DNA of 64,000 nt, taken from assembly GCA_002307175.1 (NCBI GenBank), contig DBTS01000098.1, positions 13,023-77,022 of the forward strand. Reading direction: 5' to 3'. Positions 49,285 through 57,967 of the stretch are shown one piece after another; the stretch's first letter is position 1; the number at the start of each line of letters is the position of its first letter. The notes beneath the pieces were generated by a model that saw nothing but the letters and a program-made list of their open reading frames with translations, was not told where the DNA came from and did no database searches. The DNA comes from Rhodocyclaceae bacterium UBA1310 (GTDB taxonomy: Bacteria > Pseudomonadota > Gammaproteobacteria > Burkholderiales > Rhodocyclaceae). A program made the translations under genes and the position numbers.

Positions 49285-49827
49285 TCAGGCCAGGGCGCTT
49301 TCGATGGCCCCTACCAGTGCCGCATCATCGGGTTTGGTTGCCGGGGCGAAGCGGCGCAGCACTTTCCCGTTGCGACCAATCAGGAATTTCTCGAAGTTCC
49401 AGACCACTTCCGGGGCACTGGTTGGCGTGATGCCGTGTCCCTTGAGCATGGTTTCAACCCCTTCGCGACCTTCCGTAGCTGGCTGTGCTTCCACCAGGCT
49501 GGCATACAGGGCGTGCTTTTCCGCGCCGGTCACGGTGATCTTGCTGAACATCGGGAACTTCACGGCATAGTTCAGCGTGCAGAATTGCTGGATATCGCTG
49601 TCACTCCCCGGTTCCTGACCGGCAAAATCATTGGCGGGGAAACCCAACACGACGAGGCCCTGGTCGCGATACTTTTCATAGAGGGCTTCAAGGCCTTCGT
49701 ATTGTGGTGTCAGCCCGCACTTTGAGGCGACGTTGACGATCAGCAGCACCTTGCCTTCAAAGGTTTTCAGGCTGGCAGGTTGACCATCGATAGTCTTCAG
49801 GGGCAGGTCGAAAATGGATGAAGTCAT
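49285..49827 (-). CDS. Glutathione peroxidase family protein
   Basis: A 180-residue thiol peroxidase. The peroxidatic residue is Cys37 in IVNVASKCGLTPQY (not selenocysteine). LVVLGFPANDFAGQEPGSD supplies the catalytic Gln region, and VVWNFEKFLIGRNG the Trp/Asn pair. A further Cys in QQFCTLNY near residue 87 is where the resolving Cys lies in thioredoxin-dependent members, so thioredoxin may be the real reductant. The ATG at 49827 has GGAG upstream; longer in-frame starts are unlikely. Confidence 0.92.
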   Translation of the reverse strand: MTSSIFDLPLKTIDGQPASLKTFEGKVLLIVNVASKCGLTPQYEGLEALYEKYRDQGLVVLGFPANDFAGQEPGSDSDIQQFCTLNYAVKFPMFSKITVTGAEKHALYASLVEAQPATEGREGVETMLKGHGITPTSAPEVVWNFEKFLIGRNGKVLRRFAPATKPDDAALVGAIESALA

Positions 49828-49871
49828 GAATTTCTCCGCTGAGGTTGGGTGGGTGATTATTGAATTAATTA

Positions 49872-50255
49872 TCAGATGATCTTGGCTGACATCAGCCCGG
49901 ATATGCCCAGAATGCACAAGACCTGTGCGCACAGCAGTGCGCGGTGATGTCCGCTGCCACTCAGCCACGTCCGCTTGGAGAAGGCAGCAGCAAGTTCGAG
50001 CACGATGAAACCGAGCAGGCCAAGATAGGGAAACAGGAAGATGCGCCAGGGGCCGATCAGCGTCAGCCAGAGTCCTGTTATGCCTGCCAGACCGACGGTC
50101 GCGCGGTTGACGATGTAGATCACGCGCAGCCAGGTGGGCAGGCGTCGTGTTGCCGGGTTTGGATTCTTCCAGGCGGCGATGACCCAGACCAGGGTTGCAA
50201 GCATGGCCAGCCCGGACAGGCCGATGTGCGAATGACGGAGCGCAAGATAGAGCAT
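49872..50255 (-). CDS. SirB-like integral membrane protein
   Basis: A 127-residue protein with four hydrophobic helices and the pattern YLALRHSHIGLSGLAML at the start, with conserved His residues, as in the SirB family of small membrane proteins. Their biochemical role is not known; some relatives are suspected of binding heme. It lies between the peroxidase gene (same strand, 44 bases away) and the divergent AraC regulator. Confidence 0.72.
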   Translation of the reverse strand: MLYLALRHSHIGLSGLAMLATLVWVIAAWKNPNPATRRLPTWLRVIYIVNRATVGLAGITGLWLTLIGPWRIFLFPYLGLLGFIVLELAAAFSKRTWLSGSGHHRALLCAQVLCILGISGLMSAKII

Positions 50256-50379
50256 GGGGGACTGGAATCGGAAAACTGTCCGATCTGCTTTGGGTGGATG
50301 GACTGACTGTGTAATCTATCCTCCTCCTTGTGGTATGTCCTGTAGAATTTGTCCTTTCTTATGTACGATCGGACACAAA

Positions 50380-51189
50380 ATGCTGTGGAGCATGGAGGCC
50401 GCTCCGAACGCTACCACCGACTGGCATGCCCATGCTGTGCATGAGCTTGTCTACTGTCTGGATGGCAAGGGGGTGCTTGAAACTTCATCGGGTTCTGTCG
50501 CACTTGCACCGGGCTGGAGCTTTCTGGTTCCAGCGGGGGTATCCCATCGTTTTGTGTTCATGCCCGGAGAGTCTGCGCGGCTGCGGGTCGTCTGTCTGGA
50601 CGCCACCGAAACCTCCACCTATCTCTCCCCGGCACAAAGTGCCTTGCTGGCCGAGTTGCGAACGACAGTACCCAGCATGGCGGATCACACAGGGGAGCGC
50701 GATACGCTTGAGCAGCTTCTGGACTACATCCTGGCAGGTTCCGGTGCTGCCGCGCAGGATGTACAGGTGCGCTGGAGCAGTGTGGGCCTGCTGCTGGCGC
50801 TGCATGGCAAGGCCCGGCTGATTCCTTCCGGACATCTCTGGCAACGCTACCATGCGCGCATGCTGACTGTGCGCAACTGGCTTGACCAGCACCTGGATCA
50901 GAGCATCAGCCTGGAGGCGCTTGCCACGAGTTTTGGTCTTTCCCGCAGTTTGCTGACACGGGAATTCAAGCGGCATGTCGGCTACAGTGTGGTGGATTAC
51001 TGCAATCTGCGGCGTGCCGAGCGCGCCGCGCAGATCCTGGTCTCCGGGACCCTGTCTGTCACCCAGGCTGCCTACGAGGCCGGTTTTACCAACATCAGCC
51101 ACTTTCACCGGCAGTTCAAGGCGGTGTTTGGCATGACCCCGGCGGGCTTTCGTCGTCAGATCGCAGGCGGCAAGGCCGACGTGGTATAA
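50380..51189 (+). CDS. AraC-family transcriptional regulator
   Basis: A 269-residue regulator. The N-terminal part is a cupin-like sensor (WHAHAVHELVYCLDGKGVL near residue 15), and the C-terminal 100 residues form the two helix-turn-helix units, SLEALATSFGLSRSLLTREF and VTQAAYEAGFTNISHFHRQF, followed by FGMTPAGFRRQ. The ATG at 50380 places the cupin at the start; in-frame starts at 50335 or earlier would add about 15-42 residues with no family match. The divergent SirB-like gene is a possible target. The inducer is unknown. Confidence 0.9.
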   Translation: MLWSMEAAPNATTDWHAHAVHELVYCLDGKGVLETSSGSVALAPGWSFLVPAGVSHRFVFMPGESARLRVVCLDATETSTYLSPAQSALLAELRTTVPSMADHTGERDTLEQLLDYILAGSGAAAQDVQVRWSSVGLLLALHGKARLIPSGHLWQRYHARMLTVRNWLDQHLDQSISLEALATSFGLSRSLLTREFKRHVGYSVVDYCNLRRAERAAQILVSGTLSVTQAAYEAGFTNISHFHRQFKAVFGMTPAGFRRQIAGGKADVV

Positions 51190-51222
51190 GCTTGCGCATC
51201 ACGTTTGCAGGAAGACTTCATC

Positions 51223-51810
51223 ATGATCGGACGCATCGCCGGAATACTCCTCGAAAAGAATCCTCCGCAGATCCTCGTGGATGTCGGCGGTGTCGGCTAT
51301 GAGCTCGAAGTGCCGATGAGCACTTTCTACAACCTGCCGAACACAGGTGAGCGGGTAACACTCACCACCCACATGGCCGTGCGCGAGGATGGGCACTTCC
51401 TGTATGGCTTTGGCAGTGAAGACGAGCGCGCCACCTTCCGCCAGCTGCTGAAGATTTCCGGCATTGGCGCACGTACTGCGCTCTCCGTGCTCTCTGGCAT
51501 GTCGGTGGCCGAACTGGCGAGTGCCGTGGCAATGCAGGAAACCGGGCGTTTAACCAAGGTGCCGGGGATTGGCAAGAAAACAGCCGAACGTCTCCTGCTC
51601 GAACTCAAGGACAAGTTCGCGAAAGCGCTGCCGGGCGTTGCCGCAGCCGGGTTGTCGCCGCAGAATGCCGCTCAGGCAGATATTGTCAATGCGCTCCTGG
51701 CCCTTGGCTACAATGATCGTGAGGCCTCTGCTGCCCTCAAGCAGTTGCCTGCAGGGCTTGGTGTGTCCGAAGGCATACGTGCCGCGCTCAAGCTGCTTTC
51801 CAAGGCATGA
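51223..51810 (+). CDS. ruvA: Holliday junction DNA helicase subunit RuvA
   Basis: A 195-residue RuvA that binds four-way junctions and loads RuvB. It has MIGRIAGILLEKNPPQILVD at the start, the helix-hairpin-helix pair LLKISGIGARTALSVLSG and KVPGIGKKTAERLLLELKD, and a C-terminal RuvB-binding domain. The ATG at 51223 follows CAGGAAG. ruvC is not in the window and ruvB is 4.3 kb downstream at 56095. Confidence 0.96.
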   Translation: MIGRIAGILLEKNPPQILVDVGGVGYELEVPMSTFYNLPNTGERVTLTTHMAVREDGHFLYGFGSEDERATFRQLLKISGIGARTALSVLSGMSVAELASAVAMQETGRLTKVPGIGKKTAERLLLELKDKFAKALPGVAAAGLSPQNAAQADIVNALLALGYNDREASAALKQLPAGLGVSEGIRAALKLLSKA

Positions 51811-51818
51811 AGCCTGGA

Positions 51819-52925
51819 TTATCTGGCTGCGGGCGGGCTTTCCGGCGCCGTCTGGGCCTCTGCGCTTTCTGAAGCGGGTTCCTTCTGCAGCCACGAATTG
51901 AGCAGCGTGTAACTGACTGCGAGCAGAAGTGGCCCGATAAAGATGCCAACCAGCCCCAGGCTGATGATGCCGCCGATCACGCCTACAAAAATCAGCAGCA
52001 AGGGCAGGTCTGCGCCGCGCCGGATCAGCCATGGGCGCAGGAAGTTGTCGAGGTTCACGATGATCAGTGTCCATACCACGAGAAACGTGCCCCAGCCAGA
52101 GTGTCCGGTCGCGTACAGCCAGATGATGGCCGGCAGGAGTACGGGCATCACCCCGATCTGGGCGATGCAGAGCATGAACATGAGTGCCGTCAGCACAGTG
52201 GCAAAGGGAATTCCTGTCAGCGCCAGACCGATGCCGCCCAGCAGTGCCTGCACCAGTGCCGTCACGCCCACGCCGAGTGCCACACCGCGAATGGCCCCGG
52301 CAGCCAGTTCCAGAATCTGATGTGCCTTGTCTCCGCCCACCCGCCGCGCAAAGCGGTCCAGCAGGCGGTTGGCAGCTTCACCGTGAAGGAACAGAAATGC
52401 TGACATGGCTATGGCCAGCACGATCTGCACCACCACCATGCTCAGCCCGCCCATGCGCACCGCAAACCAGCGTGTCAGGCTCCCGGCATATGGGGCGGCC
52501 TTGGTGGCAAGCCCCTGCAGGCCGAGCGCGGCGCCTTGTGCCCAGAGCTGGGTAAGCTTGCTGCCGACGTAGGGCAATCCGGCAAGCCAATCGGGGGGCA
52601 AGGGGGCTGCCAGGCTTTTGAGAGAGCCAGCGGCTGTAATGATTTGTTCGGAATTATCCACTAGCGTGGCGATGGCCAGAGTCAGCGGCAGGAGCAGGGC
52701 CACCAGCAGGCCCAGAATCATCACGCATACCGCCAGCCAGCGGCGCCCGCCAAGCCGGCGCTCAATACCAAGCATCAGTGGCCAGGCAGATACTACGATC
52801 ATGATGGCCCAGACAAAGGCCATCAGGAAAGGCGATAACACCCAGAGAGAGCCGAGCACCAAAGCCGCTGTAATCGCAATGGCAAGCAGCGGGCGGGCAA
52901 GATCCTGGTGCGGAAGGGAAGTCAT
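51819..52925 (-). CDS. AI-2E family transporter (YdiK-like)
   Basis: A 368-residue inner-membrane protein with about eight hydrophobic helices. The family pattern FVGVIGGIISLGLVGIFIGPLLLAVSYTLL is present near the end in two parts, and WVLSPFLMAFVWAIMIVVSAWP near the start. Despite the family name, few members transport autoinducer-2; others export different solutes or Na+. In-frame starts upstream (52961, 53099) are rejected because the ATG at 52925 matches the YdiK N-terminus. Converges on ruvA with eight bases between stops. Confidence 0.87.
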   Translation of the reverse strand: MTSLPHQDLARPLLAIAITAALVLGSLWVLSPFLMAFVWAIMIVVSAWPLMLGIERRLGGRRWLAVCVMILGLLVALLLPLTLAIATLVDNSEQIITAAGSLKSLAAPLPPDWLAGLPYVGSKLTQLWAQGAALGLQGLATKAAPYAGSLTRWFAVRMGGLSMVVVQIVLAIAMSAFLFLHGEAANRLLDRFARRVGGDKAHQILELAAGAIRGVALGVGVTALVQALLGGIGLALTGIPFATVLTALMFMLCIAQIGVMPVLLPAIIWLYATGHSGWGTFLVVWTLIIVNLDNFLRPWLIRRGADLPLLLIFVGVIGGIISLGLVGIFIGPLLLAVSYTLLNSWLQKEPASESAEAQTAPESPPAAR

Positions 52926-53023
52926 GAGTGCGGTCTCGGCAGCATGATGTGGAATCATCATGATACGGGAAGCACGTTGCAGGCAGTGTGATCTTCCGGC
53001 CGCAGATGCCTTGCAGAAAATGA

Positions 53024-53057
53024 AAAGCCGCCACCTGTGGCACACAGGTGGCGGCTG
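53024..53057 (-). terminator. Terminator of the small Ala/Lys-rich protein gene
   Basis: AGCCGCCACCTGTG and CACAGGTGGCGGCT with a 3-base loop, followed on the minus strand by TTTTCATTTT. A strong hairpin 52 bases after the stop of the gene at 53110. Confidence 0.85.
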
Positions 53058-53109
53058 GTTCAAGGCCGATGGAGGAAGGGCAGGCCCTGAACTTGACAAC
53101 TAATCGTTA

Positions 53110-53316
53110 TTACTTGGCAGCGGAAGCGTCAGCAGCCGGGGCTTCAGTCTTGGCAGCAGCCTTCTTGGCGTGGTGCTTCGGGGCCTTCACAACCTTCTTG
53201 GCGGGAGCCTTGGAGGAAGCAGCGGCGGCAGCCGGAGCGGAAGCAGCTTCATCGGCAGCGAAAGCGGAAGCAGCAGCAAAAGTGGCGAGCAGAGCGGCGA
53301 TGATGGTCTTGGTCAT
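53110..53316 (-). CDS. Small secreted Ala/Lys-rich protein
   Basis: A 68-residue protein with a signal peptide (cleavage after about residue 20, SAFAADEA). The mature part is almost only Ala, Lys, Ser, Pro and two adjacent His (APKHHAKKAAAK). It resembles acid-shock or histone-like low-complexity periplasmic proteins in composition only. It has its own terminator, and the minus-strand leader before the ATG contains GAGGAAC. Likely abundant if the strong terminator and ribosome site are a guide. Confidence 0.75.
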   Translation of the reverse strand: MTKTIIAALLATFAAASAFAADEAASAPAAAAASSKAPAKKVVKAPKHHAKKAAAKTEAPAADASAAK

Positions 53317-53595
53317 GTTCAGTTCCTCAAAGGGTTTGGTGGCGAACCGGATGTGTTTCCCTGTTCGATGTGTTCATCTTAGGAGTGCAGGCTGAACAGA
53401 TCCTGAGACCAAGCTTGCAAAAAACTTACAAGTCTTGAGCTGATAAAAAGCTGAACAGCTTTCGAGAATGTCGGGTACGGTACGGTGTGGAAGATGGCCT
53501 GCCGGTTGGCAGGGGAAGAATAGAGCGGGCTGCTGGTGCGTATGGCCTAGGTGCGGATGATATGATTCCTCCGTCCCCTGTTTTTACCGCAAACC

Positions 53596-53793
53596 ATGCT
53601 AGTCAAAGATCTCATTGCCATGCTCCAGGCGCTTCCCGCAGAACAGCACGAGTTCGAAATCTGTTCAATTGCCGATGCCTGGGCCATTGAAGTGCTGCCG
53701 CCGCGCCTTTCCTATCTCAACAGCAATGTTCTGGAGTCTGTCGATGCACAGGGCAACCCGGTGCCGACTTCCCGCCCAGTCATTGTTATCTGA
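53596..53793 (+). CDS. Small protein of 65 residues, function unknown
   Basis: A 65-residue cytoplasmic-looking protein, beginning MLVKDLIAMLQALPAEQHEF and ending in a hydrophobic strand (SRPVIVI). The start motif resembles small helix-first proteins seen in other proteobacteria, but no named family was recognised. The frame has normal composition and stands alone between two non-coding stretches. Ribosome site is weak. Confidence 0.5.
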   Translation: MLVKDLIAMLQALPAEQHEFEICSIADAWAIEVLPPRLSYLNSNVLESVDAQGNPVPTSRPVIVI

Positions 53794-54826
53794 CCGCCAG
53801 AGTTGTCTGCAGCATCGCTGTTTTGCCTGACATGGCCGTTGGCTGTGTCTGCGCAATGGTGAGCCGTGTTGCCAGTTGCCTGGTCCGAATCGCACGGCAA
53901 TTCGGGCAGGGCGTTGTGTCGGGTGAAGTGCTGGCACCAGATGCGGATTGCAGGCCCGACGCACATTCCGCTTCGCTTCCCAATATCAGAAGAAGTCCAA
54001 GTACGGGGGCTACAGCCAGGCTGCCCAGAAAAAGCGGAAAGTTCAGCGCTGGTCGGGGAATATAGGGTTCAGAGTGGGGGATCTGGTAGGTGTTGGCTTC
54101 ATGGTGGCAGGCGATGCCCGGTTTTGTGGTAGCAAAACCGGATTGCGGATCTCGTGGAAGGTCCGCCTGAAACTTCGCCGAGGCTTTTGAAAATGACGTA
54201 TACACTTCCACACTCCTCTGATCTATCACCCTGTGTTTTGGCCAGGCCACGCTTCTGCGGCTCTTTTAGCCCATTGGGTGTTGTATTCCACCGATTTGGT
54301 TTGTTATTGGTTTCATGATTCTCATGTCATGATGCCGGAATCCTATCACATGTTAATTTGTTAAAAATGACAAATTTGAAAATATGTTGTCCGTGAGATT
54401 TTTTGCGGAGCGTCGATGGAAATGTTTTCTAATGTCATTGCACGCATTGCCGGCAATATCTGATATGCATTGAGTGAGGCGGGGTTTTTGAGCTTTTGGG
54501 GAACAGGTATTTCATATTCTGTCGTTTAGGCCTGTGGCACAGGCCTGTGCGGACGTTTACGGAAACCTGGACGGTGTCGCCCATCCTGTTTTTTCGGGCG
54601 TGATTCAAATGCATCAAAAATGCATTATGGATTTGGCTTCCCGGAATTGCCCCGCGAAAACTGGTATGCCCTCAAGGGCATGGCTGCAATATGCTCATTT
54701 TGTCCGCGGATACGGGGCCGCCGGTGTGGCAGGTGTGGTCTTCTTGCCTCTGGCGTGTGTGAGGGTTGCCTGACACGGGAGAGCTTGCCGAATTGCTGCG
54801 GCTGACCTTTCAGGGGCCTTTGGTGG
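53794..54826. other. About 1 kb without a confident gene
   Basis: The left half is GC-rich and has an open minus-strand frame (53786-54250, GTG start, one hydrophobic helix) that lacks a ribosome site and protein-like composition. The middle (about 54290-54520) is AT-rich. AGGCCTGTG/CACAGGCCT at 54528-54546 is a tight inverted repeat. Short plus-strand frames at 54534-54805 are Cys-rich but unconvincing. It may be a gene remnant region. Confidence 0.4.
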
Positions 54827-55855
54827 CTATAGCCAGCGTTCCGCGTTATCCAGTTGCAGGCGACGACCATCGCCAATCAGTGCGTGATCCACGCTGATCG
54901 GCACGAAGACATGTGCCTGTGGCGGATTGCGGTCGACGCTGACACGGCCGAACTCAATGGCGTTGCCGCCATCGTTCTCTCCGACCACCACGTTCATGTT
55001 GTTGATGTGCGGGTGATGCAGCTCGAATTTCACGAAGCGCATCGGTTCGGCGAGAATTTCCGCCAGATAGTCGAGCTGGCGGTCCAGTGTTTCAGCTGGG
55101 CTACCAAGGGCTGCAAGGTGGGTTTCGTTGCTTTCGAGCTGGTGTAACAACTCGCCGGATTCTTCCCGGCTGAGCTTGTCGCCGGCTTCACCGAGGAATG
55201 AGTCAACACCCGCCCCGCGTTCGTGAAATGTTGCCAGACGCGCAGAGAGGAGGCCGCGATGTTCCTCGAGTTCGCGGCGCTCGTCCTGTTCCGCCTGCAT
55301 GCGCCCCAGCGCAATGATCGCGAGTTCATCGAGCAGGCGGCGTGACATGGAGTGCAGCAGTTCCTTCTCGCTGTGGGCGAACAGGCGCAGGCGGTGATGG
55401 CTGAAATTCAGAGAGGTCTGCACAACGTCGCGTACCATCGTATCCCCCTGCAGCCCGACACCGAAGTGCGTCTGCTCCTCCAGGTTCATGGCCAGCACCG
55501 TGTGAATGGGCTCAAGGGCCGAGGATTGTGCGGCGAAATCGTGGAGTCCCTGGCTTTGCGCAAAGGCCTTGAGTAAATCCGTTGGCCGGGCAAAGAAGGC
55601 GCGCATGCAGACATCCTGTGACCAGGACTGTGGCCCCACTTCGTGACTCGCAGGCAGGCTCTGCTGCAGCGTTCCCAGATGTTGCAGGGTGCGCGTCACC
55701 GGCCCCTGCAGGCGGGCGCGGTAGTTGTTGACCAGCGTGAGCCTGGCATCCGTCATCTTGACGACATAGTCGATGGTGTCATCGATCAGCGCGGGAGAGA
55801 TACGGCCGGTTTCTATCTTCGGCGTACTCTGACGGAACCAGTCCAGCAAAGCCAT
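54827..55855 (-). CDS. Conserved-looking cytoplasmic protein, function unknown
   Basis: A 342-residue protein without signal peptide or membrane helix. It is largely helical and acidic, with a coiled-coil-like stretch near 205-285 (ALGRMQAEQDERRELEEHRG) and a C-terminal part with HHPHINNMNVVVGENDGGN and FVPISVDHALIGDG that looks like a beta-rich domain. I do not recognise the family. I prefer the ATG at 55855 (MALLDWFRQSTPK), preceded by AAAGGTG, over an upstream start at 55909. It is divergent from ruvB with 239 bases between the starts, and monocistronic. Confidence 0.75.
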   Translation of the reverse strand: MALLDWFRQSTPKIETGRISPALIDDTIDYVVKMTDARLTLVNNYRARLQGPVTRTLQHLGTLQQSLPASHEVGPQSWSQDVCMRAFFARPTDLLKAFAQSQGLHDFAAQSSALEPIHTVLAMNLEEQTHFGVGLQGDTMVRDVVQTSLNFSHHRLRLFAHSEKELLHSMSRRLLDELAIIALGRMQAEQDERRELEEHRGLLSARLATFHERGAGVDSFLGEAGDKLSREESGELLHQLESNETHLAALGSPAETLDRQLDYLAEILAEPMRFVKFELHHPHINNMNVVVGENDGGNAIEFGRVSVDRNPPQAHVFVPISVDHALIGDGRRLQLDNAERWL

Positions 55856-56094
55856 GTTGTGAGCACCTTTCTTTTGCGGAATTATAGACCTCGCGGGTTG
55901 GACAGCCACGGTGCGGGCAATGTTTCATCCGGAGCAGTCTAATGGTGGCAGCTGCGTTACACTTGGCCTTGGATGCCTTTTGTACATCTTTCACAGCCCC
56001 TGCAGGCGCGTAGATTGCCTGAATCACCCGTGTGGGATGCCCTGCGGGTGAGGGTGTGCGCCACTTTCAGCATTCGTAGCCATAGGTTTTTTTA

Positions 56095-57147
56095 ATGATT
56101 CATACCGACCAACTCCAGACCGAGCGTATCGTTGCCGCAGATACCAGCACGCCGCAGGAAGACGTGATTGAGCGTGCCTTGCGGCCACGCACGCTGGCTG
56201 AGTATGTCGGGCAGCAGAAAATCCGGGCCCAGCTCGAAATTTTCATTCATGCGGCACGCAATCGCCATGAGGCGCTCGACCATGTTCTGTTGTTTGGCCC
56301 GCCTGGACTGGGCAAGACCACGCTGGCCCACATCATTGCTGCCGAAATGGGCGTCGGGCTGCGCCAGACTTCCGGGCCGGTGCTTGAGCGGGCGGGGGAT
56401 CTTGCGGCGCTGCTGACGAATCTGGAACCCAATGATGTGCTCTTCATTGACGAAATCCATCGTCTTTCGCCCGTCGTTGAAGAAATTCTCTACCCTGCGC
56501 TGGAGGATTACCAGATCGATATCATGATTGGTGAAGGGCCATCCGCACGGTCCGTGAAACTCGATCTACCGCCCTTCACCCTGGTGGGGGCGACCACACG
56601 TGCCGGCATGCTGACCAATCCGCTGCGTGACCGTTTCGGCATCAATGCGCGCCTGGAGTTCTATACGCCCGAAGAGCTCGGGCATATTGTCAGCCGCTCC
56701 GCGAGTCTGCTTGGTGTCGAGATCGAAAGTGAAGGCGCCCTGGAAATTGCCCGGCGCTCACGTGGTACCCCGCGTATCGCCAACCGTCTGTTGCGGCGTT
56801 GTCGCGACTATGCCGAAGTTAAGGCCGACGGGCAGATCACCAAACCGGTCGCGGATGCTGCGCTGACCATGCTGGATGTTGATCATCTGGGGCTGGACCT
56901 CATGGACCGCAAGATGCTCGGTGCCATGCTGGAAAAATTCAATGGTGGGCCGGTGGGGCTTGATAACCTTGCTGCCGCGATTGGTGAAGCGCCTGATACC
57001 ATTGAGGATGTGCTCGAACCCTATCTGATCCAGCAGGGTTACCTGCAACGTACCCCGCGTGGGCGGGTGGCGACTGCCGCGATCTGGCGGCATTTCGGCC
57101 TGCCCATGCCGCGTACGGGCGGTGGCGCAGACCTTTTTGAGCAGTGA
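56095..57147 (+). CDS. ruvB: Holliday junction DNA helicase RuvB
   Basis: A 350-residue AAA+ motor for branch migration. Walker A is GPPGLGKTT near residue 66, Walker B VLFIDEIHRLS near 115, sensor 1 LVGATTRAG near 162 and the sensor 2 arginine region RGTPRIANRLLRR near 222. The winged-helix end reads QGYLQRTPRGRVAT. Length is standard. It is followed 48 bases later by the SEC-C protein gene on the same strand. Confidence 0.97.
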   Translation: MIHTDQLQTERIVAADTSTPQEDVIERALRPRTLAEYVGQQKIRAQLEIFIHAARNRHEALDHVLLFGPPGLGKTTLAHIIAAEMGVGLRQTSGPVLERAGDLAALLTNLEPNDVLFIDEIHRLSPVVEEILYPALEDYQIDIMIGEGPSARSVKLDLPPFTLVGATTRAGMLTNPLRDRFGINARLEFYTPEELGHIVSRSASLLGVEIESEGALEIARRSRGTPRIANRLLRRCRDYAEVKADGQITKPVADAALTMLDVDHLGLDLMDRKMLGAMLEKFNGGPVGLDNLAAAIGEAPDTIEDVLEPYLIQQGYLQRTPRGRVATAAIWRHFGLPMPRTGGGADLFEQ

Positions 57148-57195
57148 GCGCATATCTGCGTCACAATACAAACCTTGGAAATATTGGAATACCTC

Positions 57196-57909
57196 ATGAA
57201 TCCGGAACTTCAAGTCCCCCTGACAGACGCGGAATTCGACGAGCTGGACATCCTGCTGGATCGCTACCCCGGCTCGTGCGCGCTTGAAGAACTCGATGGT
57301 CTGTTCTGTGCCCTGATCGTTGGCCCGGAGGTCATTCAGCCTTCCGAGTGGTTGCCCGTCGTGCTGGGCGAGGAAGAAGATGAAGGGCTGACCGAAGACG
57401 AGGTCCGCCGCACTTTCGAGCTCCTGCTGCGCCACTGGAACACCGTGCTGTCCGGCTTCCGCGAAGACTGGTCGGGCGTTTCCGCTCACCAGGGCGCCGA
57501 GCAGATGTATTTCCCCTTCCTTGATGATCCGGAAGAAAGCGGCTGTCCGCTTGCTGAAGGCTGGGCCCGTGGTTTCCGCGATGGCCTGGACTGGCTCGAA
57601 GACAAGCACTGGGATGCCATGGAGCAGGACGAAGAGTGCGTCGCCGTGCTGAATCTGATCGCCGCCTTCGATACGGGCGAGAAATCCCCCGGCATGCCCC
57701 TTTCCGAAACCGAACGCGATGAAGTCATCAGTCTGCTGGTAGCCGGTCTCCAGTACATCTACGTGTTCTGGCGGCGCTATCTGCGTGTGGTGAATGCGCC
57801 ACGCGAACCGGTGCGCGCCGAAGCGGAACCGGGGCGCAATGAAGAATGCCCGTGTGGCAGTGGCAAGAAATACAAAAAGTGCTGTGGCGCGCCTGACAAG
57901 CTGCACTGA
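57196..57909 (+). CDS. UPF0149 (YecA/YgfB) family protein with SEC-C zinc motif
   Basis: A 237-residue acidic protein. Residues about 10-190 are a YecA/YgfB-type helical domain (LTDAEFDELDILLDRYPG, ALEELDGLFCALIVGP), and the last 25 residues are a SEC-C metal-binding motif, CPCGSGKKYKKCC, as in the C-terminus of SecA. Such proteins can interact with SecB or the ribosome, but the function of YecA members is not fixed. The ATG at 57196 is preferred over a TTG at 57175. Confidence 0.85.
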   Translation: MNPELQVPLTDAEFDELDILLDRYPGSCALEELDGLFCALIVGPEVIQPSEWLPVVLGEEEDEGLTEDEVRRTFELLLRHWNTVLSGFREDWSGVSAHQGAEQMYFPFLDDPEESGCPLAEGWARGFRDGLDWLEDKHWDAMEQDEECVAVLNLIAAFDTGEKSPGMPLSETERDEVISLLVAGLQYIYVFWRRYLRVVNAPREPVRAEAEPGRNEECPCGSGKKYKKCCGAPDKLH

Positions 57910-57931
57910 GCACCGGACGCCGGTTCCCCTG

Positions 57932-57953
57932 GGCCGCAACACGAAGTGCGGCC
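57932..57953. terminator. Hairpin between convergent genes
   Basis: GGCCGCA and TGCGGCC with a short loop between the SEC-C protein and the beta-propeller gene. No T-tract; a weak candidate for bidirectional termination. Confidence 0.35.
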
Positions 57954-57967
57954 GCAGGCGAAGCTTC

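Noticed and set aside
49209..53402. Short repeated motif around CTGAACAGATCC at 12514, 49236 and 53391
   Set aside because: Only 10-12 bases shared and no common context; probably chance.
53786..54250. Minus-strand frame of 154 codons with one hydrophobic helix
   Set aside because: GTG start without ribosome site, no codon-position bias by eye, overlaps the end of the small gene at 53596. Kept only as a note in the region entry.
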